This document shows, piece by piece, positions 1 through 4,221 of a stretch of 5,022 nt of DNA (positions are counted from its first letter, which is position 1; each line of letters starts with the position of its first letter). A program made the translations under genes and the position numbers. Below the pieces are notes generated by a model that had not been told where the DNA came from, made no database searches, and saw only the letters and a list, made by a program, of their open reading frames with translations. The DNA is from Pseudomonadota bacterium (lineage in GTDB: Bacteria > Pseudomonadota > Gammaproteobacteria > Xanthomonadales > Marinicellaceae), in NCBI GenBank assembly GCA_008501575.1, contig QQUO01000224.1:1-5022 (forward strand), given 5' to 3'.

Positions 1-424
1 CATTTAGGGGAAGTGCATTACCATTGGTAATAAATAAACCAAAAATGGTCACATCTGCAGCACCAGTTATGTGAAAAACGCGGTCGACATTTTTACCATC
101 TATAACGGGCATGTCAGCTATAGATGTAATGGGAAGTCCAGGATCTGCAATTCTAAGTGTCAATGAGTCAGTAATACTCAATTCGCCGTAAGGGAACAAA
201 ATGTTATATGTGGAAAAACGAGGTAAAATAACGGTGTCAGCACCTACAAGTGCATTCGTTTCCTGAATTGCTGCCCGCAAGCTACAACGTCCATTGATAT
301 CAGCACAAACACCGTTTCCTGGATTATTGTCAACACTATCCAGAGAAGAATTGGCGATAAAAACAGCTGAGAAAACCGAGTTAGATATTAAAATCAACAA
401 CATAAAGGTGGTTCTTTTAATCAT
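1..424 (-). CDS. Secreted CSLREA-domain protein, predicted parallel beta-helix, N-terminal part only
   Basis: I translated this frame from the ATG at 424-422 to the window edge: 141 uninterrupted residues, with the gene continuing beyond base 1. It begins with a clear signal peptide (MIKR, then a hydrophobic stretch ending SNSVFSA), with likely cleavage after residue 20. Next come a region rich in Asp, Asn and Gly (about residues 26-40) and the motif CSLRAAIQETNA (about 47-58), the hallmark of the CSLREA N-terminal domain found in exported beta-helix proteins. The following short beta-strand-like repeats (ADTVILP, GELSITDSLTL, PVIDG, RVFHITGAADVTIFGLFITNG) fit rungs of a right-handed beta-helix. 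The start is fixed by AGGGAG at 436-431, six bases ahead of the ATG. A sigma-70 promoter lies about 100 bases upstream. Known family members are long cell-surface or secreted proteins, usually of unknown ligand; the function here cannot be said. Confidence 0.85.
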   Translation of the reverse strand, partial: MIKRTTFMLLILISNSVFSAVFIANSSLDSVDNNPGNGVCADINGRCSLRAAIQETNALVGADTVILPRFSTYNILFPYGELSITDSLTLRIADPGLPITSIADMPVIDGKNVDRVFHITGAADVTIFGLFITNGNALPLN

Positions 425-529
425 ATATTTCTCCCTGTTTCGCTCGATCTTTCTATCAATTAAGTGTTACTGGCGGCACAATATCGAACGACCCAATTAA
501 CACATAAAGATAAAAAAATCCTTAATTTG

Positions 530-558
530 CTTATACTACACATTCATGCGATTGTAAA
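530..558 (-). promoter_or_regulatory. Sigma-70 promoter for the CSLREA-domain gene
   Basis: On the minus strand TTTACA (558-553) is followed by exactly 17 bases and then TATAAG (535-530), close to the TTGACA/TATAAT consensus at ideal spacing. Transcription would begin near base 523 and give a leader of about 100 bases before the ATG at 424. I saw no obvious operator. Prediction from sequence only. Confidence 0.6.
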
Positions 559-729
559 GTGCTATATTGCTTTTTTCTTTCACATGCACGAGAAAATTAC
601 TGAGCAGCATTTCACCACTGAATCAGTTAGCCAGCACATGAAATATTGGCGATATTTTTTAAACAAAAAGAAGTCTTTTCTGAAAGTAACTTCTTCTAAA
701 CTAATCCAGGTCATATATTAATGTTGGAA
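559..729. other. AT-rich intergenic stretch with no supported gene
   Basis: No credible coding frame on either strand. The plus-strand open frame across 464-721 runs over the minus-strand promoter, has no Shine-Dalgarno sequence and encodes a composition typical of AT-rich noise. There is a short dyad ACTGA-A-TCAGT (617-627) next to a minus-strand GGCTAAC. The word CTGAGCAGCA (600-609) recurs at 736-745. Confidence 0.5.
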
Positions 730-913
730 GTGCTGCTGAGCAGCACGACCCGTCGAGCCGGTTAGGCCATGCAAATGAAGTCATGCGGTTTTGCCAAGCA
801 CCAAAAGTAGGCGCCTTAAGCGAAGAAACGTGACGGAATGTCCGTTAAGGCCGTGAGCGAAGCGGAAACAAAAGTGAATGCCGCCTATAGGGATATTGGT
901 GTGCTGCGTGAGC
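730..913. other. Structured, palindrome-rich noncoding block of unknown identity
   Basis: This block is more GC-rich than its flanks and packed with inverted repeats: GTGCTGCT-G-AGCAGCAC (730-746), GCCTTAA/TTAAGGC (813-819 with 845-851) enclosing ACGGA-ATG-TCCGT (833-845), and a long-range pairing of GCAGCACGACC (740-750) with GGTGTGCTGC (898-907) that brings the two ends together. Similar words AAAAGTAGGCGCC (804-816) and AAAAGTGAATGCCGCC (869-884) are directly repeated. GTTAGGC at 761-767 reads GCCTAACCGGCTCG on the minus strand, like an attC head. It could be a degenerate attC site larger than usual, a small nonautonomous element or a structured RNA; I do not recognise it. Confidence 0.4.
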
Positions 914-916
914 TTG

Positions 917-1210
917 TTAATTGGCACTTTCGATTTCACGTATTTCAGCCACCCTTTTGTTTATTTTACTGATACCAAATGGCAAAAGAATTCCGTACGG
1001 AATCCATAACAAAAACCGATACGGATTCGGCAGCAAAAATATTAGCACCAGGAACGCAGTTATCGCAATCCAAGCGATTAAGGAAGCTTTAATCATAAAA
1101 GCTCGCTCAAGAGGACCCTTTGTATTTTTGATACTGAAATATGTACCGATTATTCCCCCAGCAAGGCCAAGTATGGTGCCCACTATCCCACCAATAATAC
1201 CTGCATCCAT
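917..1210 (-). CDS. Small membrane protein, three predicted transmembrane segments, unknown function
   Basis: A 97-residue protein. I chose the ATG at 1210-1208 because AGGAG (1220-1216) lies five bases upstream; an in-frame GTG at 1237 would add nine residues but has no such site and would place that AGGAG inside the gene. Predicted segments: a glycine-zipper-like helix (about residues 4-24, GIIGGIVGTILGLAGGIIG), a second at about 42-60 (LIAWIAITAFLVLIFLL) and a third at about 64-80 (YRFLLWIPYGILLPFGI). The loop SIKNTKGPLERAFMIK between the first two is basic, and the tail ISKINKRVAEIREIE is charged. The pattern matches a conserved hypothetical membrane protein I have seen in marine gammaproteobacteria, without a known role. 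The stop is TAAC. A possible promoter with a dyad in its spacer lies upstream. Confidence 0.8.
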   Translation of the reverse strand: MDAGIIGGIVGTILGLAGGIIGTYFSIKNTKGPLERAFMIKASLIAWIAITAFLVLIFLLPNPYRFLLWIPYGILLPFGISKINKRVAEIREIESAN

Positions 1211-1267
1211 AATGACTCCTATGTTATCTATCGCCACCCATTACAGCGGCATTTAAAAAAATAGACT

Positions 1268-1297
1268 TTTGTACCATCAGAATGACTGATGGGTCAA
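1268..1297 (-). promoter_or_regulatory. Candidate promoter with internal dyad, or weak terminator of the GNAT gene
   Basis: On the minus strand TTGACC (1297-1292) is followed by 18 bases and TACAAA (1273-1268), giving an acceptable sigma-70 pair for the membrane-protein gene. The spacer is occupied by a 7-bp inverted repeat, CCATCAG-TCATT-CTGATGG (1292-1274), which could be an operator. The alternative is a terminator for the GNAT gene ending at 1318: the hairpin is followed by a T run, but only about 12 bases later, so an intrinsic terminator would be weak. Confidence 0.35.
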
Positions 1298-1317
1298 TTA
1301 TCCGTTGCCTGTGCCGG

Positions 1318-1782
1318 TTAGCTTGCATTCACGGACAAAACAAGTTGAGGCCGAACTCGTTGGATCTGACCTATTATAGGGGCAGCTTTCACAGCAACTC
1401 GCTCAGCACCGCACGCAACGTAGAAATCCTCCGCATTTGGGTCGGCATCAATAAATAGCTCATCGTATCCACGGTTAGCAACTTCTCGTAATGCATGCCC
1501 AAGAAGAGCGCGACCAACGCCTTCGCCCATAAAGCCAGGGCGTACCCAGAAGTGCTCGAGTTCCGGCACACCTGAGGCAATACTCAGCTGAAAAAAACCA
1601 GCAACATCCCCGTCTATCTGGGCAATAAAGGTCGGCTGTTTAGCCACGGAAGCGGCTGTGACAGTTAAATCTTGTTCCCAGCGAGCAAGGTCTTGAGAAG
1701 AATATCCCCAGTGCGCTTTCGACTTCAACGCGATGGATGAAAGCAGCTCGTATTCTTCGACTTTTGCGCCACGGATTTTCAT
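1318..1782 (-). CDS. GNAT-family N-acetyltransferase
   Basis: A 154-residue single-domain protein that would transfer an acetyl group from acetyl-CoA to an amine; the substrate is unknown. Features in order: the N-terminal segment KSKAHWGYS (about residues 20-28), common in one GNAT subgroup; a beta-strand and turn FIAQIDGDVAGFFQLS (52-67); the acetyl-CoA pyrophosphate-binding motif A, HFWVRPGFMGEGVGRALL (77-94), containing the R/Q-x-x-G-x-G/A-like core GEGVGRA; and the later strand DELFIDADPNAEDFYVACGAERV typical of motif B. Length is normal for the family. I prefer the ATG at 1782-1780; a TTG two codons earlier is possible, and neither has a convincing Shine-Dalgarno sequence. The gene is clearly richer in GC than its neighbours and is preceded by repeat copy A with its -10 box. 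The stop is TAAC. Confidence 0.9.
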   Translation of the reverse strand: MKIRGAKVEEYELLSSIALKSKAHWGYSSQDLARWEQDLTVTAASVAKQPTFIAQIDGDVAGFFQLSIASGVPELEHFWVRPGFMGEGVGRALLGHALREVANRGYDELFIDADPNAEDFYVACGAERVAVKAAPIIGQIQRVRPQLVLSVNAS

Positions 1783-1799
1783 ATACAAGCTAAAAATAG

Positions 1800-1895
1800 A
1801 TTAAACACTCATAAAACCATTATAAAGGCCAAAAATGGATATTTGGGGTCAATTTCCGACTTTTTTACCAATACAATTACAGTTTTTATGTGAAT
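1800..1895 (-). repeat. Upstream repeat, copy A (before the GNAT gene)
   Basis: About 96 bases that align end to end with copy B (3188-3288) and over most of their length with copy C (4056-4140). Conserved blocks read on the plus strand: ATTAAACAC at the gene-proximal end, then CAT(A)AAACCATTATAAAG, AAAAATGG, GTCAATTT, and TTTATGTGAAT at the distal end. The two ends are themselves loosely inverted (ACTCATAAAACC against TTCACATAAAAAC), as in a small nonautonomous element, but AT-richness weakens that point. It lies immediately upstream of the GNAT gene. Confidence 0.65.
1819..1852 (-). promoter_or_regulatory. Promoter elements in repeat copy A
   Basis: A perfect TATAAT (1824-1819) on the minus strand would start transcription near base 1812, about 30 bases before the GNAT start codon. 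TTGACC (1852-1847) lies upstream but 22 bases from the -10 box, too far for an ordinary sigma-70 promoter. A short dyad CCAAA/TTTGG occupies the spacer. Either the -10 works without a good -35, or an activator compensates for the spacing. Confidence 0.45.
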
Positions 1896-1950
1896 TTATT
1901 AATTTTTATTAATCTGGACAGTGACATCATTATTCCGATTGAACAGCTGG

Positions 1951-2439
1951 TTATACGCACTTTTGATTATTGCTTATTATCTTTTTTTTACCGTTGTAAT
2001 TATGATAAAAATTTTGATGTGCCACCATTGAGAATGTATCATCTCTCGTTGTGTATAGAGATATCCAGTCTATTAACATTTCCAGGTTGTTATCTTGCGC
2101 TTGTTTCGATTTATATTTATGGGGCTCCCAGGGACGGGATTTCGCATTCGCGATACACATTTCAATAGGTAAGTTCATAAATATTATTTCACTGGAATGC
2201 GGTTCAGCCAGCTCAAGTAAATCAGTATAACAACCCTCAATGACCCAGGAGTCATTTGTTTTGATAAAGTGATCAATGTCCTTTTTAGAAGCACTCAAAC
2301 TTTTTCTCACTGACGGTGTGGTTGCTTCCCATGCCAGTGTATCTAAATCCAAATGCGCTAAGCCATGAGATTGACATAGGCTCTTTGCCAGTGTTGTCTT
2401 ACCTGAACCTGAATTACCGAAGATTAAAATTGTGCTCAT
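1951..2439 (-). CDS. P-loop nucleotide kinase-like ATPase (shikimate/adenylate kinase-like)
   Basis: A 162-residue protein with a textbook Walker A loop, GNSGSGKTT (residues 8-16), right after the first beta-strand (STILIF). Next comes LDLDTLAWE (30-38), where an acidic pair follows the second strand as in shikimate and gluconate kinases; then SWVIEGCYTDLLELA (64-78), the strand IIFMNLP (85-91) and CIANAKSRPWEPHKY (95-109) with Arg102 in the lid/arginine position. WISLYTTRDDTFSMVAHQNFY near the end is characteristic of a widespread small family of adenylate-kinase-like ATPases of unknown substrate. Length is typical and the protein looks intact. AGAGGG (2453-2448) sits eight bases before the ATG. 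A TATACA-like -10 lies about 20 bases upstream without a good -35. The stop is TAA followed by CCAGCTGTTCAA, resembling an attC head. Confidence 0.85.
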   Translation of the reverse strand: MSTILIFGNSGSGKTTLAKSLCQSHGLAHLDLDTLAWEATTPSVRKSLSASKKDIDHFIKTNDSWVIEGCYTDLLELAEPHSSEIIFMNLPIEMCIANAKSRPWEPHKYKSKQAQDNNLEMLIDWISLYTTRDDTFSMVAHQNFYHNYNGKKKIISNNQKCV

Positions 2440-2511
2440 TACTCAATCCCTCTTTGTGTGTATAATGTCGCGCTATATGACTACTTTGGATTGCCAGCTG
2501 AATAGCAGTCC

Positions 2512-2543
2512 GGTAACAGCGACTTGCTACTTGTGCCGTTACC
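2512..2543. repeat. Inverted repeat across the stop codon of the 206-residue protein
   Basis: GGTAACAGC (2512-2520) pairs with GCCGTTACC (2535-2543) with one mismatch, around a 14-base loop. The right arm includes the TAA stop of the upstream gene. No T tract follows on the minus strand, so it is not a standard intrinsic terminator. On the minus strand it reads TGGTAAC ... GTTACCG, which has the R''/R' polarity of an attC site but is only about half the length of the shortest functional ones. Confidence 0.45.
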
Positions 2544-3159
2544 AAAATTTCCACCATTTTTTTGTGGGGGTAGCGACTTCATAACTGGTAGGCTCTTTTT
2601 CTTCAGTTGTTCGCGTGTCCGTATATTGAATGCCTTGAAAGCCACCGTCATGACCAGTGAGAACTAATTTTTCAGTATTAAGCCAGTTAATAACCTTTTC
2701 CGCTTCTTCACGCACACCTGGATAAAAACCATCAATTAACCTTTTTTGTTCTGAGGATTTTAATCTGTCCCAGCTGTCAGCGCTGTAAATAGATGGGGGA
2801 AAGGTGACAGTTAATCCATAGCCCAATCCAAGATTGTCTAAGAAGTCATAACCATCGCAGTACATGGCATAGCATTGTTCAATATATTTATGAGCATCAG
2901 ACGGATGCTCTATGACCTTTTGTAGAACCCTGCGTAAATGCCAGTCATAATACTTTCCAATATTGATGTGTGGTTTGAGAATTTTTTCGGCATCGTATAT
3001 TGATGATGACTGCTTGTAATTCAGAGAAATCAAATCCATATATTCATCAGGACTGAGAAAACATTCTAAGTCTTTCTCAGAGTAAACCCATTGCTCGAAT
3101 TTATTTATTTCGATCTCTCTGGCGATAAGTTTATAAATAATTAATTCAAACTTATTCAA
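2539..3159 (-). CDS. Conserved-looking hypothetical protein, 206 residues, soluble
   Basis: I do not recognise a named family with confidence. The protein has no signal peptide or membrane segment and is acidic and aromatic-rich. The N-terminal part (FEQWVYSEKDLECFLSPDEYMDLISLNYK, about residues 21-49) looks like the alpha-helical front of small proteins found beside polymorphic toxins as immunity partners, but there is no toxin here and this is only an impression. The middle (YDFLDNLGLGYGLTVTFPPSIYSADSW) and a late amphipathic stretch (REEAEKVINWLNTEKLVLTGHDGGF) look like genuine folded sequence. It ends in KKWWKFW, an aromatic tail common on unrelated bacterial proteins. The start is TTG at 3159-3157, chosen because GAGAGGG (3170-3164) is four bases upstream and no ATG is available nearby. 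Repeat copy B lies just upstream; the stop is TAAC. Confidence 0.75.
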   Translation of the reverse strand: MNKFELIIYKLIAREIEINKFEQWVYSEKDLECFLSPDEYMDLISLNYKQSSSIYDAEKILKPHINIGKYYDWHLRRVLQKVIEHPSDAHKYIEQCYAMYCDGYDFLDNLGLGYGLTVTFPPSIYSADSWDRLKSSEQKRLIDGFYPGVREEAEKVINWLNTEKLVLTGHDGGFQGIQYTDTRTTEEKEPTSYEVATPTKKWWKFW

Positions 3160-3163
3160 TGCA

Positions 3164-3170
3164 CCCTCTC
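3164..3170 (-). promoter_or_regulatory. Shine-Dalgarno sequence deciding a TTG start
   Basis: GAGAGGG on the minus strand ends four bases before the TTG at 3159-3157. It is the only strong ribosome-binding site near the 5' end of this frame and is the reason for accepting a non-ATG start. Confidence 0.6.
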
Positions 3171-3187
3171 AAAATAAATAACTAATT

Positions 3188-3288
3188 ATTAAACACACAT
3201 AATAAACCATTATAAAGCCGAAAAATGGTTCTTTTCGATCAATTTATATCTATTGTTCGCATAAACTTAATGTATTTATGTGAATATT
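3188..3288 (-). repeat. Upstream repeat, copy B (before the 206-residue protein)
   Basis: Aligns with copy A at a constant offset of 1390 bases from the -10 box to the TTGAYC box, and shares both ends: ATTAAACAC at the gene-proximal side and TTTATGTGAAT at the far side. The gene-proximal end CACATAATAAACCATTA and the inverted far end CACATAAATACATTAAG resemble terminal inverted repeats. It precedes a gene unrelated to those behind copies A and C. Confidence 0.65.
3209..3242 (-). promoter_or_regulatory. Promoter elements in repeat copy B
   Basis: A perfect TATAAT (3214-3209) on the minus strand, with TTGATC (3242-3237) 22 bases upstream, the same geometry as copy A. A dyad CGAAAA/TTTTCG (3219-3224 with 3232-3237) lies in the spacer. 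The transcript would start near 3202 and carry a leader of about 43 bases with a good Shine-Dalgarno sequence. Confidence 0.45.
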
Positions 3289-3418
3289 TGTTTGTTTATC
3301 CGAAGTATTTGGGTTTAAAAAGCATTTATGCATTTTATCTCGGTATATCTTGATAATAATACATTGATAAAGCTGCATGAACAAAATAACACCAAAACAA
3401 AAATCCTGGATTACAGTT
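3289..3418. other. AT-rich spacer with nothing recognised
   Basis: Between repeat copy B and the REP-like pair I see no coding frame, RNA gene or convincing hairpin. The minus-strand open frame that covers 3250-3441 runs through a REP hairpin and has no ribosome-binding site. Confidence 0.5.
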
Positions 3419-3494
3419 GTAGGATGGGCTCCGCCCATCAAAAATTAATGAGAGTTTTTCAAATGAATGATGTGGTGGGCGGAGCCCACCCTAC
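3419..3494. repeat. REP-like inverted pair (BIME-type element)
   Basis: Two hairpins face each other over 76 bases. Left: foot GTAG (3419-3422), then GATGGGC-TCC-GCCCATC (3423-3439). Right, inverted: GGTGGGC-GGA-GCCCACC (3474-3490) followed by CTAC (3491-3494), the reverse complement of the same GTAG foot. Each stem is a perfect 7 bp with a 3-base loop. A short foot plus hairpin in inverted pairs is the layout of REP/BIME elements mobilised by REP-associated tyrosine transposases (RAYT); no transposase is in this window. Transcribed from the left or right, the hairpins may also stabilise or attenuate transcripts of the UPF0158 gene that ends at 3558. Confidence 0.75.
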
Positions 3495-3503
3495 TTGAAT
3501 TCA

Positions 3504-3561
3504 CTGAATTATAAAATTGTTAGACGCGCTGAATTAAGTGCTGGGTACAGTGCATTGTTAG
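3504..3561. repeat. Short tandem duplication at the end of the UPF0158 gene
   Basis: CTGAATTA occurs at 3504-3511 and 3529-3536, and each copy is followed by ATTGTTAG (3516-3523 and 3554-3561). The second ATTGTTAG overlaps the stop codon of the UPF0158 gene. Read on the minus strand the two are GCCTAACAAT and GTCTAACAAT, both fitting the R'' consensus RYYYAAC of integron attC sites. Confidence 0.5.
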
Positions 3562-4037
3562 GCATCATCTTCGATTATGTCAAAGCCGTTATCCTCACAC
3601 CAGGTGCGGGCAATATCAGTCAATGCTTTGGTTTTGAACTTATACCATTCGTCAATTACACCGATGTCGAAGGCGGTGTCTTTAAAGCGTCGAAAGGCTT
3701 TACTTCCGGTTAAAGCGGCGTGCAGTTTTTGATTTTCGTTTGTGTCTTTACGGTTGTCAGCAAAGGTACGCATAATCTGGTATTCGTTTATTTCAAATTG
3801 AGATGGTAATTCGATCCAATCATCACCTGACTCAATGTCCTGGCATCGATTAATTTCTTCTTTTTGGCACTCGGGCATCATCGCATCAACTTTATCCGAG
3901 TTCGGGGATATTAAGAAATCTTCAAAGACAATTACAACGTCACCGTTGTTGACGTTAATGTAGGAAACCGACTCACTATTCTGAGTTTCAAATGCCTCTA
4001 CGATGGCATTGAGACTGACCTTCGGTTTCTTGGCCAT
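3558..4037 (-). CDS. UPF0158-family protein
   Basis: A 159-residue soluble protein matching the uncharacterised UPF0158 family as I recall it: an N-terminal two-strand segment (VSYINVNNGDVVIVFED, about residues 24-40), the motif WIELPSQFEINEYQIMRTF (74-92), then GSKAFRRFKDTAFDIGVIDEWYKFK (111-135) and a terminal helix ALTDIARTWCEDNGF (138-152). The AFRRFKD and EWY elements are the most family-specific. The biochemical role is unknown; family members appear in many genomes and also in accessory regions. The ATG at 4037 has only a weak ribosome-binding site (AGG about 14 bases ahead). Repeat copy C supplies a likely promoter about 30 bases upstream. The stop is GCC-TAA-CAA, a perfect attC-type R'' sequence. 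Confidence 0.85.
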   Translation of the reverse strand: MAKKPKVSLNAIVEAFETQNSESVSYINVNNGDVVIVFEDFLISPNSDKVDAMMPECQKEEINRCQDIESGDDWIELPSQFEINEYQIMRTFADNRKDTNENQKLHAALTGSKAFRRFKDTAFDIGVIDEWYKFKTKALTDIARTWCEDNGFDIIEDDA

Positions 4038-4055
4038 TTCGAGTGATGCCTATCA

Positions 4056-4140
4056 ATTAAACATACATATTAAATCATAAAAAGAACAAATAATGCTCTT
4101 TTGGGAATAATTTCTGCCTTTTTCTGATGTAAATAAAGTT
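4056..4140 (-). repeat. Upstream repeat, copy C (before the UPF0158 gene), diverged
   Basis: Aligns with copies A and B over ATTAAACATACAT, then a diverged core, then CTCTTTTGGGAATAATTTCT, and loses similarity near 4140 where a solitary REP-like hairpin begins. The distal TTTATGTGAAT end of copies A and B is replaced, so this copy may be truncated by the REP sequence. Confidence 0.5.
4074..4079 (-). promoter_or_regulatory. -10 box in repeat copy C
   Basis: TATGAT on the minus strand, at the position equivalent to TATAAT in copies A and B, about 37 bases upstream of the UPF0158 start codon. No good -35 box is present; the position of TTGAYC in the other copies reads TTATTC here. Confidence 0.35.
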
Positions 4141-4144
4141 ATAT

Positions 4145-4168
4145 GGTGGGCGGAGCCCACCCTTTAGG
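4145..4168. repeat. Solitary REP-like hairpin
   Basis: GGTGGGC-GGA-GCCCACC (4145-4161) is identical to the right hairpin of the pair at 3474-3490, but its foot has changed from CTAC to CTTTAG. It sits between repeat copy C and the ALDH terminator. It looks like a lone or eroded member of the same element family. Confidence 0.65.
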
Positions 4169-4172
4169 TGAT

Positions 4173-4200
4173 AAAAAAGGCGACCCAATGGTCGCCTTTT
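4173..4200 (-). terminator. Rho-independent terminator of the ALDH gene, possibly bidirectional
   Basis: The minus strand reads GGCGACC-ATTG-GGTCGCC (4196-4179) followed at once by six T residues, with complementary A residues on the other side. A 7-bp GC-rich stem, 4-base loop and immediate T run are textbook. It begins about 20 bases after the ALDH stop codon and separates the core gene from the accessory genes. The symmetric A/T flanks would let it work from either direction. Confidence 0.9.
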
Positions 4201-4221
4201 AAGTGCCCTATTCTGTTTGTA

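Noticed and set aside
294..500. Plus-strand open frame of 68 codons
   Set aside because: It is antisense to the signal-peptide region of the CSLREA gene, which has a family motif and a good ribosome-binding site.
464..721. Plus-strand open frame of 85 codons
   Set aside because: No ribosome-binding site, low-complexity AT-driven composition, and it lies opposite the well-supported promoter of the CSLREA gene.
917..1237. GTG start at 1237 for the membrane protein
   Set aside because: The in-frame ATG at 1210 has AGGAG at ideal distance, and the longer form would place that site within the coding region.
921..1256. Plus-strand open frame of 111 codons
   Set aside because: Complement of the membrane-protein gene; its composition mirrors the hydrophobic codons of the real strand, and it has no Shine-Dalgarno sequence.
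1800..1956. A complete attC site between the P-loop gene stop and GTTTAAT of repeat copy A
   Set aside because: The ends do not pair with each other, GTTTAAT misses the GTTRRRY consensus at its fourth base, and the length (about 157) exceeds usual attC sizes. Only the head resembles attC.
1890..2168. Plus-strand open frame of 92 codons
   Set aside because: It overlaps the conserved C-terminal third of the P-loop kinase-like gene in antisense and starts inside repeat copy A.
3250..3441. Minus-strand open frame of 63 codons
   Set aside because: It begins inside a REP hairpin and runs into repeat copy B; no coding signal and no ribosome-binding site.
3419..3494. The REP-like pair as a CRISPR array or intrinsic terminator
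   Set aside because: There are only two units in inverted, not direct, orientation, no regular spacers, and no T run after either hairpin.
3495..3713. Plus-strand open frame of 72 codons
   Set aside because: Antisense to the conserved C-terminal region of the UPF0158 gene.
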